Source of the DNA: Paracoccaceae bacterium
GTDB lineage: Bacteria > Pseudomonadota > Alphaproteobacteria > Rhodobacterales > Rhodobacteraceae
Assembly: GCA_022823605.1 (NCBI GenBank)
Contig: JAJEHS010000004.1
Location: 1-64,000 of the forward strand
Length of the DNA: 64,000 nucleotides
Direction of reading: 5' to 3'
Made by a program: the position numbers and the translations under genes. Positions 49,101 through 57,582 of this stretch are shown here, piece after piece. Under the pieces are notes generated by a model. It ran no database searches. It worked only from the letters and a program-made list of their open reading frames with translations, and had not been told where the DNA came from. Numbering within the stretch: the stretch's first letter is position 1; the number at the start of each line of letters is the position of its first letter.

Positions 49101-50140
49101 GCAATTCCAATCTGAAGCATATGGACGAAGATGTTGACATTGACATTCTCCAAGGCGACGTCCAGTCTATGGATGATGTACAACGCTGTATTGACGAGTG
49201 CAAAATGCCGATAAAGGGTATTTTCCATCTGGCAGGAACGCTTGATGATCGGTCAATGACAGAATTGACAGCAGAATCAGTTGATAAGGTTTTTGCACCA
49301 AAGGCTTTGGGAGCATTCAATCTGCACAGGGCGAGTTTGCACCTTCCACTTGACCATTTCGTAATGCTGTCCTCGACATCATCGACGTTGGGTAATCCGG
49401 GCCAAGTGAACTACAGTGCAGCAAGTGCTTTTCTGGATGGACTTGCTTCATTCCGACGAAGTAGAGGTTTGCCCGCACTTTCATTTAATATGGCCGCGGT
49501 TGCGGAAGCAGGTATGGCTTCAAGAAATCCACATGTTCTAAGGATCATGCGAGCTGCCGGTACTCCACCGATCAGTTGCGTATTTGCCCTGAACAATCTT
49601 GATTACGCACTCAGATGCATGCCTGATAGTGATCATCTTGTCACTGCCTTATTCAAGAATGTACCGTGGACTTTCAATTCACCTGATTACATGCGTTTGG
49701 GTTATCTGATCTCGAACCAGAGGTTTTTTGAGGATAACACTGGCAAACAACTGTCGGTTGAATCCGTGGTCGAACGTATCATGGAAAAGGTGGCTGAGTT
49801 GTGTGGCCATGATGAAGGGACACCTGATGAACCGTTATCTGCTTACGGCATGAATTCAATTTCAGTTGCTGAACTTGGTGCCTTTCTCCAGGGAGAATAC
49901 AACGTCCAGATCAGTGCTCTGGAGTTGATGACCACAGCAACATGCGAATCCTTGGCCATGACCATCGTTCATGGTGAGGAATCCAGTTCGGAACAAGCTG
50001 ATGACTTAGAGTTTGCATTACCCTTGGAAATTGATGATAAGGGCCGTGTTCGGCGCAACAGAAAACCATCCTTGTTTGCAATCCCATTGGAAGATCACTT
50101 TGGTAATGATGATAAATGCATGTCAAGAGATGTTTTGTAG
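43115..50140 (+). CDS. single-module, highly reducing type I polyketide synthase
   Basis: 2341 residues from the ATG at 43115 (GGAG eight bases ahead). Domains: KS 9-440 with Cys178 (CTACSAG), His322 (HATGT), His361 (NIGH); AT 535-835 with GQGAQW, Ser629 in GHSSGE and AFHS near 742, malonyl-like; DH 910-1205 with His942 (LDHKAQGIAIMP) and Asp1119 (QLDGGLQ); 1210-1590 lacks a methyltransferase GxGxG but has a structural KR-like part (GCAVWGAIRSMAAE); ER 1600-1930 with HSAMGGVGQAA; KR 1940-2150 with GGMGGFG, LDD near 2044 and Tyr2100, where the usual Asn four residues on is Ser; ACP 2215-2290 with Ser2248 (YGMNSIS). No thioesterase. It likely works iteratively and makes a reduced chain. Confidence 0.92.
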   Translation: MQKQNDDLKVAVVGYAYQMPGGIRNDEDFWKLLCDRSFIQNPIRERYGRGYLPIGGYFGPTRMISHYEGHVLGEDECLLDHKFFGISYNEFINLDPQARMLLTKSWQAIEHAGWTLNELHNSKTGVFVGSQTPAAANYRELYGASEYTAPVASLAMLANRISYHFNLMGTSMTCCTACSAGLSALHTAMNAIRNGDCDQALVGAVNFLGIGRLSCSFSQMGIISPDGVCRSFDAEANGYMRSEGAFVYALKPLSVAENDGDQIYAVIESTALNTAGSADESMGLAPGRTITAPTIHSQKNVMHEAAIRAGRELVEFDYLEAHATGTEVGDAIEGNAIAVAFGGQNRDVPLRVSSVKSNIGHMEAAAFHGSLLKVILMMKHRTFAPISHNFVIRNPAIDFRSCPMDVQTECEEFPERGTVFGINSFGFGGANGHCVVSEYRPNKPRHWSIPLAPADAVTIPVSARNSETLTSVVSALRNSLNGSCPDLYTLAGNLSTRRTHFAYRTAFTVNNPQELIEALDTFPDNQQTAMVDENNDRLAMVFTGQGAQWQGCGRELYDANPVFKRVIDTIDDLWRTHSSFSLRDACFSAEQTRLDECELAQPVTFMLQCAILELLKTWGVYPDCVIGHSSGEVAAAYATGALSLEDATHLVYARSTLQQRTAQSGRLLAISLDLAGVEGLLNEMDIIFRPEAHGSMTVEIACENSPANTVICGLESNLRPFMDVLDSRNIQHSLLPGNIAFHSTAMEKIKKDVLDQLSFLDKRSFTFDVPMISSVTGELATTFNSGYWWSNIRKKVRFSAAMASVVGMYDPRCVLEIAPHSSLQPVITQCLGATRTQVESIPSFERGSDARTDFGRMLGRLYMSGINLDFNAQYPRPKPITAYLPPYPQAGIRYVHRFKDEEFTLKRGPSVDGPLVGRRIQCDYPLFENLLSSKNLPWLLDHKAQGIAIMPAAGYIEMILEAIDGKPAFFEMVEFLQPCPIPDTPVRLQTQLLPIDEVDDEFDFTISTKSFEPDADSIVHCRGKVKLIDPQPLQETKMNLVEVDLSQFDSCPYPTGEEFYTRTSAVLGDAFEYGPNFQCVKKIAENGNSGELIIDIDVDKDFWAVGREEGFVFSPNQLDGGLQSLLHNLMICIDVFSMPMRMERVTFLSPPTSSDMRCVVDLPWNVQIQIDEFGHRTVPMGENSSGRLSFYDGVTGKLSLYIDNYSCSHTHIRLSELESNKHQIVWQEKFLTTIIQPEQLDDGKISYESLYAGLLGEISVRNCRIVEFAGQKSPEKTIFNKFRECMNKVHSASEYWLIGDNESCTNELFNALQSRKIVVRFQHLNQEYMNSIDLSQGLLRQHAADLIIVDLENGRVEDNSWQFWEKIATPGGLVLLVNPPRDVSSAKGWTLVGNYRDTVLLRVPELQRLKADLDKNPGVKWIFGESDSLARNWSDILIGNRSMQMDVLNREEKFKDVDWLSVPDLKEVDIFCGNNTRDQTGAKFVSWLIDFVNELVKHRVGKVSETCRLTVITKKAAMQVEDLRGCAVWGAIRSMAAEVIPEAMIDFCLVDIGDQEDLNCLAWLKSVSLREREVAIHNGQPWVPRFVGIKQVEALVPVNEDPTYRLLLKQPGQLSGLWIQTVTHNDPGPDDLEIEVKAVGLNFRDIMVTLDMLPPMGYERSAIGRDIGMEASGKVIGKGDNVSEFSIGDPVVLMHGGCIGNRIIVNRNHVFPKPDALTMYEAAASLSVYITAYYALIHLAHLRKGMRVLVHSAMGGVGQAAMQLAQHVGAEIYTTAGTDEKRSRLLAMGAKGAYDSHSHDWYDSLMAATNGEGVDVVLNSLAGRHIRLCLQSLRPGGWHCEIGKIDVYADSNLGMRVIRKNLRFVTIDMDRLMLDDPLLSRSLCLSCLDLLGQGHVKPLQINTYSIAEYEKAMRKMISGQHQGKLLLELPDRNKRYKLEVTDRRPFLDPESTYLITGGMGGFGLSVLTYLTRVGARHITLMDRDPNRLRDFEWIYRNSNLKHMDEDVDIDILQGDVQSMDDVQRCIDECKMPIKGIFHLAGTLDDRSMTELTAESVDKVFAPKALGAFNLHRASLHLPLDHFVMLSSTSSTLGNPGQVNYSAASAFLDGLASFRRSRGLPALSFNMAAVAEAGMASRNPHVLRIMRAAGTPPISCVFALNNLDYALRCMPDSDHLVTALFKNVPWTFNSPDYMRLGYLISNQRFFEDNTGKQLSVESVVERIMEKVAELCGHDEGTPDEPLSAYGMNSISVAELGAFLQGEYNVQISALELMTTATCESLAMTIVHGEESSSEQADDLEFALPLEIDDKGRVRRNRKPSLFAIPLEDHFGNDDKCMSRDVL

Positions 50141-50173
50141 GTTATCCCGGTAAATCCAATTGCCAGACTTCGT

Positions 50174-51076
50174 ATGACTGAAAATCCACATCTTGATTCC
50201 CTGTCACTTCTTGAATCGGAAAGTATCCAGATTATTAGGGAAACAGTGGCCGAATTCAACAATCCTGTAATGCTGTATTCGGTTGGGAAGGATTCATCCG
50301 TCTTGCTTGAATTGGCGATTCGGGCTTTTGCCCCAGAAAAATTGCCATTCCCCCTACTCCATGTTGATACAGGTTGGAAATTCAAGGAAATTATTGCATT
50401 CCGTGACAGAACTGCAAAAAAACTGGATGTGGATTTGATTGTTTACACCAATAAGGATGGCAAGCGGCAGGGAATAAATCCCTTTAGTCATGGTTCCAAG
50501 GAATATACTGATGTGATGAAGACAGTTGCACTCAGACAGGCGCTGGAAAAGTATGGCTTTGATGCAGCCATCGGCGGTGCCCGTAGGGATGAAGAATTTT
50601 CCCGATCAAAAGAACAGGTATATTCCCTGCGCAAGAACCATCGGTGGTCACCGACGATTCAAAGGCCTGAACCCTGGAATTTATGCAATTCCCGCTTATC
50701 AAATGGGGAAAGCATGCGTGTCTTTCCACTTTCAAATTGGACCGAAAACGACATATGGCTTTATATATCCAGAAACAAAATCCCTGTTGTACCGCTATAT
50801 TTTGCGGCTCCCAGACCTGTCCTTCAACGTCAGGGACAACTGATCATGAGAGACGATGATCGTATGGAACTTGATGATGGTGAGGTACTGCAATATTTGC
50901 AAATTCGCTTCAGGACATTGGGCTGCTGGCCCCTGACGGGTGCTATTGTTTCTGATGCGAAGTCTGTGGATGAAATCATTGCTGAATTGCAAGATTCCGG
51001 TACTTCAGAACGGGTTGGCCGGTTTATCGACAATGAGGGAAGCATGGAGCAAAAAAAGCGCGAAGGATATTTTTGA
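50174..51076 (+). CDS. cysD: sulfate adenylyltransferase subunit 2
   Basis: Activates sulfate to adenosine 5'-phosphosulfate using ATP. 300 residues of the PAPS-reductase-like PP-loop family: [13 protein letters not shown] (near residue 37), [29 protein letters not shown] and the [10 protein letters not shown] block are intact. It starts 33 bases after the synthase and touches the cysNC gene, so all three are likely one transcript. This places sulfate activation with a biosynthetic cluster rather than with cysteine synthesis genes. Confidence 0.95.
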   Translation: MTENPHLDSLSLLESESIQIIRETVAEFNNPVMLYSVGKDSSVLLELAIRAFAPEKLPFPLLHVDTGWKFKEIIAFRDRTAKKLDVDLIVYTNKDGKRQGINPFSHGSKEYTDVMKTVALRQALEKYGFDAAIGGARRDEEFSRSKEQVYSLRKNHRWSPTIQRPEPWNLCNSRLSNGESMRVFPLSNWTENDIWLYISRNKIPVVPLYFAAPRPVLQRQGQLIMRDDDRMELDDGEVLQYLQIRFRTLGCWPLTGAIVSDAKSVDEIIAELQDSGTSERVGRFIDNEGSMEQKKREGYF

Positions 51077-52887
51077 TGCATGATTCTACCATAGGTACAT
51101 TAGAGGTACCGTGCATCCAATTCAAAAATGATATGTTTCGGTTGGTTTTTTGTGGTGCAAGGAATAGTGGCAAGTCAACCTTACTCATGAATCTAATCAA
51201 GGACATCAAAATCATATCACGAGATGTGGATAATGACGAGAATGTTTCAAAAGTTCAAAATTCAGATGATCTTACTTGGCATTATTTTTCAACACCCCGA
51301 CGCAAATATGTAGTTGCTGATATTCCAGGAGCGGATACGCAATTGAACAATTTGGTTACCGCGACTTCTATTGCCGATGTTGCTGTCATGATCTCAGACG
51401 CCAGCAAGGGTGTCGAACCACAAACCAGGCACCAAACATACCTTGCCAAACTCATGGGCATTCGCAAATTCATTCATGTTGTTACCAAAATGGACCTTTG
51501 CAATTTCCAGCAAGAGGACTTTCAATGCGCAAGTCAGGATTTCATTAACTTTGCTTCAAGTATTGACCTGCTTAATATCACTACAATTCCTGCTTCCCCA
51601 AAGAGTCAGGTATATCTTTCAAGCCTAAAGCACAGCCTAGATTGGTATGATGGACCATCGCTTTTTGAAACCCTGGAATCCATTGATACGGATTTTTCAA
51701 ATTCCTCTTCGTTTCGAATGGCTGTACAACAAGTTTATAAATCCAATGAAAGTCATCAACTTCTGCGTGGAACAGTGGTTTCCGGTGTCATATCAGTAGA
51801 CAGTGATGTCAGAATTGAACCAAGCGGGCAAACATCAAAAATCAAACAGCTATTGGGCTCGAATGGCTCATTGGAGAAAGCTTCCAGAGGCCAGTCAATT
51901 AGCCTTGAACTAACTGACGGTCACGAAGTCGTTCGAGGTAATATTCTGGGAGATACATTAACTCCCCCGACAGTTTCCGACCAATTTGCAGCCCATATTG
52001 TATGGCTAGATGAATATCCGATGATTCCAGGACGGAATTATGAAATCAGAATGCTTACAGCCCAAGCGAATGCATGGGTAACTGAGCTTAACCATATTAT
52101 TGACATTGATACGCTTGAGACACATGCTGCCGAAGAATTACTCTGCAACCAGGTCGGTTATTGCAATCTATCAACCGATCGTGACCTTGCTTTTGATTCC
52201 TACAATGACAACAGATTTACGGGATCCTTTCTGGTCATTGACAAACAGTCCAATAGCACTGCTGGAGCAGGTCTCATAAATTGCCCGCTCGCTCAATCAG
52301 TGAATCTTACTTGGCAACATATGTCCATAAACAAGAAGGAACGTTCACTGGCCCTGAAACAGAAGCCCATGGTTCTTTGGTTTACAGGATTTTCAGGGGC
52401 TGGCAAGACAACGGTCGCCGATAGATTGGAAAAAAAACTGCATTCCATGGGAGCACATACCTACCTAATTGATGGTGACAATGTCAGACATGGTTTGAAT
52501 CGGGACCTTGGCTTTACCCAGAGGGATCGTGTCGAGAATGTCAGACGTGTGGCGGAATTGGCAAGACTGATGGTTGATGCCGGTCTTGTCGTGATAGTAA
52601 CACTCATATCACCCTACAGGGCTGAACGTAAGATGGCACGAGAGCTGTTGGAATCTGATGAATTTATAGAAATCCATGTCAGTACCCCTCTCCAAGTGTG
52701 CCAACAGCGTGATCCTAAGGGCTTATACAAGAAAGCATTAAAAGGGGAACTTATAAACCTGACGGGTATCGATTCATCATATGAAGAACCCCTAGCCCCA
52801 GAAATAAAGATTGATTGTACCGTGGATGATCCGGACAGTCTTGCTGAACATATTATTGCCTTTCTTGCATCAAGGGAACAAACATAG
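51076..52887 (+). CDS. cysNC: fused CysN-like GTPase and APS kinase CysC (divergent CysN half)
   Basis: 603 residues. The CysN half should drive APS formation by GTP hydrolysis: P-loop GARNSGKST near residue 28, DIPGAD near 83 and TKMD near 138. These are degenerate: the switch I segment with its threonine is largely missing, the invariant His of DTPGH is Ala, and NKMD reads TKMD; the beta-barrel domains follow. The CysC half from about residue 430 is a complete APS kinase: GFSGAGKTT, LIDGDNVRHGLNRDLGF, RVENVRRVAELARL, DPKGLYKKALKGEL. Product is PAPS, the sulfate donor. ATG at 51076 sits one base into the cysD stop, with AAGGA ahead. Confidence 0.92.
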   Translation: MHDSTIGTLEVPCIQFKNDMFRLVFCGARNSGKSTLLMNLIKDIKIISRDVDNDENVSKVQNSDDLTWHYFSTPRRKYVVADIPGADTQLNNLVTATSIADVAVMISDASKGVEPQTRHQTYLAKLMGIRKFIHVVTKMDLCNFQQEDFQCASQDFINFASSIDLLNITTIPASPKSQVYLSSLKHSLDWYDGPSLFETLESIDTDFSNSSSFRMAVQQVYKSNESHQLLRGTVVSGVISVDSDVRIEPSGQTSKIKQLLGSNGSLEKASRGQSISLELTDGHEVVRGNILGDTLTPPTVSDQFAAHIVWLDEYPMIPGRNYEIRMLTAQANAWVTELNHIIDIDTLETHAAEELLCNQVGYCNLSTDRDLAFDSYNDNRFTGSFLVIDKQSNSTAGAGLINCPLAQSVNLTWQHMSINKKERSLALKQKPMVLWFTGFSGAGKTTVADRLEKKLHSMGAHTYLIDGDNVRHGLNRDLGFTQRDRVENVRRVAELARLMVDAGLVVIVTLISPYRAERKMARELLESDEFIEIHVSTPLQVCQQRDPKGLYKKALKGELINLTGIDSSYEEPLAPEIKIDCTVDDPDSLAEHIIAFLASREQT

Positions 52888-53239
52888 CTTTCCATTTGGT
52901 AAACTATAACTAATCCATTTGACTTTTTCGGGTTCTAACCAGCCTAATCATTTCCTAATGATATTGTAATTGGGATTGAGCAATCATCAATATTCAATTT
53001 TTAAATCACTTATACTGCTACCAAATGACCGATGAAATTTGATTGCTTGTTCCAAAGGATCCTGAAACTAACCTCTTAACAAAGCAAAAGTCAAACTTTC
53101 TTATGAAACTGGATATTAGACCTTAACGATATTATGGAGGGTTTACCGAGAGTAAATTATTCACAAATGCAAATTATTAATCCCAAGGAAAACAAAGGTT
53201 TGCGGGAATAAACTTTCTCTTGATTCCAACTAACTAATT
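52888..53239. other. convergent region between the two cluster arms
   Basis: About 350 bases between the cysNC stop and the RND pump stop. A+T-rich, no gene found, and no strong hairpin followed by T-run, so transcription of the two arms may overlap here. Confidence 0.4.
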
Positions 53240-56200
53240 CTACTCGTTCTTGCCATCGACAATCATGACCATCGCTGGCATCAGGAAAAGTACATACAAC
53301 CCCGACATGATAAGACCACCAAGTATGCTTGTAACAAAGGGAACCATGTACAAAAGAACATCACTGCGTTCATAAAGCAATGGGGACAATCCAAGTACCG
53401 TGGTCAGGCTTGTGAGTAGTACTGGTCTGAATCTCAGGCGTGTAGCAGAAACCAAAGCAGCTATAGCTGGGAGAGATGGAGACTCTCTTCGTATCAATCC
53501 ATAACGATCAAGAAGAACCAGACCATCGTTTACCACAACACCGGAAGCGGCAATTATACCAAAAACCGACATGAAGGTAAAATTCCAACCAAGTATCAAA
53601 TGCGCAAGAATTGCACCTACAAAGGTTAATGGAATTCCCGCGGCTGCAATAATAGGTTTCCAATAACTTTGCAGGAATGCTGCCATCAAAAGGTAGATTG
53701 CTAGCAGGGATAATGGAACGAGTATTCCCAATGTTTCCAGGGTATCCCTTTCATCTAGCGCAGCCCCAGCCCGATCAATAATCAAGTCGGGATATTTTTC
53801 TGACAATTCCTTGACAATTCCATTTTCAAGCTGATTTCTGGCATTTCGTGGTGTGATTGTAGCCGTATCGGCTTTTGCATGCACATATACAACCCGACTG
53901 CCATCAAGTTGTGTAATCTCTTCAAGTTCCTGCTTTTCGACAATTCTGGCAATCGCTGACAACGGAACTTGTCCTGAACCTGGACGGTCCAATCGAATAT
54001 TGCTTAAATCACTAATGCTGCTGCGGCTTTGTTCGGGATAATTTACAATAACCTTTATTTCCTCATTTCCACGCTGCAATCTCTGAACCTCAAGCCCATA
54101 AAGCCTTGCCCGCAATTGAGTGCCAATATTTGCGGGGGTGAAACCAGCGACTTCCCCTTCGGGAGTGATTTGGATTTCAAATTGTCGATTACCCAATTTC
54201 AAGTTGTCCGTGATGTCAAAAACCCCGGATATATTTTTCATTTCGGCCTGTATACTTGCAGCAGCATCCTGCAATACCGCAAAATCCTCATGTCGAAGTG
54301 AGTATGAAAGATTTGGTTTGGACTTGATAGATGTAGCAAAGAATTCAACATTCTCGATTTGATCCATTTGGCCTGCAAATTGCCGCCAAGCCCTTTCGAT
54401 TTCAAGAATTTCGGCAGAACGTTTTTCCTTGTCAAAAAGCTGTGCATTCACCATGGCAATATTTTCACCATAGCGGTCATTCTCATCGGCTCTAGTTGTT
54501 AGAATGGATCCCACAACCGTGCTGATTGATTTGATGGCCTTACCTTCGAATTCATCATTGATCATTAACGCCGCATCCCGAAAATGATCTGCCATTCCTT
54601 CGGTGATCTCGAATGGAGTCCCTGCTGGCATTGTGATCTCAACCCGGATGGTGTTATTTACACCTTCACGACCATCGGCCAAAACTACGGGGATGGCTTC
54701 AAAACGGAGTAGCAAAATGGCCCCAATGATCAGGAAAACCGTCAGCAACAATGCAAGCCAACTATTGCGAACTGCCCATGAGGTAGTTGAAAGGACAACG
54801 GTATCACGCAATTTGTTCAAGTATTTTCGAACTGCTTTTTGCCAATTGCTGAGTGGTGGTGCACTCCACGGTTTGTCATTGGCAAGATGGGCCGGCAAGA
54901 TAAGAAAAGCTTCGAGAAGTGATATTGCTAGAACAAATGCAGCAACGATTGGAATTACCTTGACTACCTGCCACACACCGGTATCGACAAACATGAGGGG
55001 CAAGAGTGCCAATAGTGTCGTGATCGCCCCTACAAAGAGTGGTCCAAAAACCACACGGGCCCCGGATATAGATGCTTCAAGACCTGATATCCCCTCTTTG
55101 CGGTGGGCAATAATGCTTTCACCGACTACCACGGCATCATCAACTACTATGCCTATCAGCAGAAAAAATGCTAAAAGCGTGCCCTGATTCAATGTCATGT
55201 CTGCGGGGTGAAAGAAAGCAAGGGAACCAATGAAAGAAATGGGAATACCTAACGTTATCCAAAATGCAGAACGCAAGTCAAATACAGCAGCAAGACATAC
55301 AAAAACGAGGACAGCACCGATAATTGCGTTATCAAGTATTCCACGCAAATTTTCAAATGTAGTGGCTGCGTCATCATCCCATATGACTTGATTGACCCCA
55401 TCAGAAAGATCATATCCGGCAAGAAACTCCTTTACCGTATTGCTGATCCTCAGTTGAGAATGATCCGCTGCCGCATCCACCTGGACAAAAACTGCAGGCA
55501 CCCCGTCAAGTTCAGTTGTTACACGTTCATCAACGAAACCGTCCTTGATTTCAGCGACATCCTCAAGTCTGACAACAGTTCCGTCGAGCCTTGTGATTAG
55601 TGGGATGTTACCAAAATCTTCCCCGACTTTTCTTTTGGCAATGATGTTCAAGGAAATATCTCCAGCCGAAGAGCGCAGGTTTCCAAAACTCAAATTGAGA
55701 GAATTAGATCGGATTACCTTGGCCAAGTCCCTGATATCAAGTCCATGCCGTCTGAGATTTTCCTCTTCCAACTCAATACTTATTTCCCTGTCTCTGGAAC
55801 CGGTAATTCTAACGAGGGTTATCCCCGGTAATGCCAACAGATGGTTTTGCAGTCTTTCTGCTTCTCCCCGTAATTCATTCTCGGTTCTGTTTGATGAATA
55901 CAGGGCAATGCTCATGACAGGGCTAACATGACGAAAAAGTTCAATTTCAGGCTTGTCGGCATTCAATGGCGGGAAACTTTCTAATGCAACAACCGCATTC
56001 GCCACATCATCGAGAACATCTTTGGCATCGGTAAATGTTTCAACGGTAATTTCGACAAATCCGACATTGTCTTTTGCTATGCTTTCGACACGGTCCACAC
56101 CTTCAATCCCGACAACTGCTTGCTCCAAGAATTGGTTTATGTCTTCAAAAACCTCTTCTGCCGATGATCCTGGTGAGGGTACTGTTATAGAGATTACGCC

Positions 56201-56365
56201 TGGGCTGAATTCCGGCCAATTTTTCACAGCCAACTGTGTTCCGGCAATAATACCGGCAATGATGAGGAAGATCATCATTAGATTGGCTGCCACAGAATTG
56301 GCAGCAAAATATGCAATCAATCCACCTGTTGATGAAGCGCTGCCATTGGCAATATTATCGTTCAT
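53240..56365 (-). CDS. RND-family efflux transporter
   Basis: Proton-driven inner-membrane pump, 1041 residues from the ATG at 56365 (AAGGGTATTAGC ahead). Twelve hydrophobic segments and two large periplasmic loops in the usual order. The proton-relay pair of aspartates is in GIVVDDAVVVGES (segment 4); the second half has SGVVVNDGLVLLDRYG. The family contains drug and lipid exporters. Gene order with the adaptor and the reductase-sulfotransferase on the same strand suggests it exports the product. No outer-membrane channel gene is nearby. Confidence 0.94.
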   Translation of the reverse strand: MNDNIANGSASSTGGLIAYFAANSVAANLMMIFLIIAGIIAGTQLAVKNWPEFSPGVISITVPSPGSSAEEVFEDINQFLEQAVVGIEGVDRVESIAKDNVGFVEITVETFTDAKDVLDDVANAVVALESFPPLNADKPEIELFRHVSPVMSIALYSSNRTENELRGEAERLQNHLLALPGITLVRITGSRDREISIELEEENLRRHGLDIRDLAKVIRSNSLNLSFGNLRSSAGDISLNIIAKRKVGEDFGNIPLITRLDGTVVRLEDVAEIKDGFVDERVTTELDGVPAVFVQVDAAADHSQLRISNTVKEFLAGYDLSDGVNQVIWDDDAATTFENLRGILDNAIIGAVLVFVCLAAVFDLRSAFWITLGIPISFIGSLAFFHPADMTLNQGTLLAFFLLIGIVVDDAVVVGESIIAHRKEGISGLEASISGARVVFGPLFVGAITTLLALLPLMFVDTGVWQVVKVIPIVAAFVLAISLLEAFLILPAHLANDKPWSAPPLSNWQKAVRKYLNKLRDTVVLSTTSWAVRNSWLALLLTVFLIIGAILLLRFEAIPVVLADGREGVNNTIRVEITMPAGTPFEITEGMADHFRDAALMINDEFEGKAIKSISTVVGSILTTRADENDRYGENIAMVNAQLFDKEKRSAEILEIERAWRQFAGQMDQIENVEFFATSIKSKPNLSYSLRHEDFAVLQDAAASIQAEMKNISGVFDITDNLKLGNRQFEIQITPEGEVAGFTPANIGTQLRARLYGLEVQRLQRGNEEIKVIVNYPEQSRSSISDLSNIRLDRPGSGQVPLSAIARIVEKQELEEITQLDGSRVVYVHAKADTATITPRNARNQLENGIVKELSEKYPDLIIDRAGAALDERDTLETLGILVPLSLLAIYLLMAAFLQSYWKPIIAAAGIPLTFVGAILAHLILGWNFTFMSVFGIIAASGVVVNDGLVLLDRYGLIRRESPSLPAIAALVSATRLRFRPVLLTSLTTVLGLSPLLYERSDVLLYMVPFVTSILGGLIMSGLYVLFLMPAMVMIVDGKNE

Positions 56366-56375
56366 GCTAATACCC

Positions 56376-57470
56376 TTAATTACCAACGGGAACTGTTGTC
56401 ACAGTCATACCATCATGCGTATTGGGTGGAATATCAATTGCGATACCAGCACCGGCATCAAAAGCCCTGACCACCAAAAAACCATTATTACGAGCAAGAA
56501 TCTGGGGCTCGAACGATTCCAATTGGCCATCACGAACGAGCCTTACCTGACCAAGCGATTTTTCTGATCTTTCGGGTAGAATAAAGACATTTTCCTCGGT
56601 TGGACCAATAATCTCAACCTCGACAAATGAATTGGGTAATGGGTACTCCGAGGGGTTCAATTCAGAATCAAATTTTATGTATACAGTGGCAAGTCTGCTT
56701 TTTGGAGCAACGATTGAACCCAAACCTGATACAACACCACTCGACTTTTCAGTTGAAGTCATTACATTGGCTGTACGACCAATAATGGGATCCAATGTTT
56801 GTATATCCTGTACCTCGATCGGTACGTCCACTCGGATAGAATCAGGTCTGTATGCCAAGCCCAAGATGGATGCGGTCCCGGTGGTTTCGGCTGTACCTGC
56901 CAATTCTCCAATCTCTACGGATGAGGAGATGACCCTGAAGCTGTATGGCAGGGAGAGTTCGGTTTTAGATAATTGCAATCGTGCAAGATCCAGTCGAATA
57001 CGTGCCTGATTTCGTAGAATCTCAAGTCGATCGACATTTGCTCCAAGATTCTTCTGTTTTTCAAGTTCGATTTCATGCAAAGCAAGTTCAGAGGCTGCTT
57101 CTTCTGTCTCAAGTTCGTAAACCCTCGGGTCAATCTTGATAAATACTTCATTGGCTTCAATTGTGCCACCAGGTTCGAATTTTGAAGAAATCCAAACGAC
57201 TCGACCCTTAACTTCAGATGTTATTGTAACTCTTTCTTTCAGGGTAATTGTTCCGGTTGTATCAAGCCGAAAATTATAGCTTTGACTCTCAGGTTGCATA
57301 ACAGTGACAATGGGCGGTTGCCTCTCCCCCAAAGTTCCATTTTCATCAATTGCAACCTGCTCAGGTGCACGTGCGAAATATATTGCAACAGCAATGATAC
57401 CAACTATGACGGCAATCTGGAGATAACCAATCCAATTGCCGCGTTCATCTTTCGTGTCTTCTTTTTCCAT
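56376..57470 (-). CDS. RND membrane-fusion protein (periplasmic adaptor)
   Basis: 364 residues from the ATG at 57470 (AGGAAGG ahead). One N-terminal membrane anchor (about residues 14-35, IGYLQIAVIVGIIAVAIYF), then the lipoyl-like half motifs (VTITSEVKGRVVWISSKFEPG and EANEVFIKIDPRVYELE), a short helical hairpin, and beta-barrel segments (VDVPIEVQDI, SYVEVEIIG-like). Matches HlyD/AcrA-type adaptors that link the pump to an outer-membrane channel. Stop lies 10 bases before the pump gene, so both are cotranscribed, downstream of the reductase-sulfotransferase gene by about 110 bases. Confidence 0.93.
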   Translation of the reverse strand: MEKEDTKDERGNWIGYLQIAVIVGIIAVAIYFARAPEQVAIDENGTLGERQPPIVTVMQPESQSYNFRLDTTGTITLKERVTITSEVKGRVVWISSKFEPGGTIEANEVFIKIDPRVYELETEEAASELALHEIELEKQKNLGANVDRLEILRNQARIRLDLARLQLSKTELSLPYSFRVISSSVEIGELAGTAETTGTASILGLAYRPDSIRVDVPIEVQDIQTLDPIIGRTANVMTSTEKSSGVVSGLGSIVAPKSRLATVYIKFDSELNPSEYPLPNSFVEVEIIGPTEENVFILPERSEKSLGQVRLVRDGQLESFEPQILARNNGFLVVRAFDAGAGIAIDIPPNTHDGMTVTTVPVGN

Positions 57471-57582
57471 ATTAATCAAGCCTTCCTACCTTACCATAAT
57501 TAATATATTTCAATAAAAAATTGAAATTATTATTTCCGGTAATAACTCAACATAGCTGTGCTAGAAATGTCTCTGGGGCTAA

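Noticed and set aside
43115-50140. Polyunsaturated fatty acid or terminal-olefin synthase
   Set aside because: There is one ACP rather than a tandem array, an ER is present, and no sulfotransferase-thioesterase pair is fused to the synthase.
50174-52887. cysD-cysNC as ordinary assimilatory sulfate reduction genes
   Set aside because: No cysH, cysI, cysJ or sulfate transporter is adjacent; spacing ties them to the synthase, and a PAPS-using sulfotransferase is in the same cluster. cysE nearby is on the other strand with a 530-base gap.
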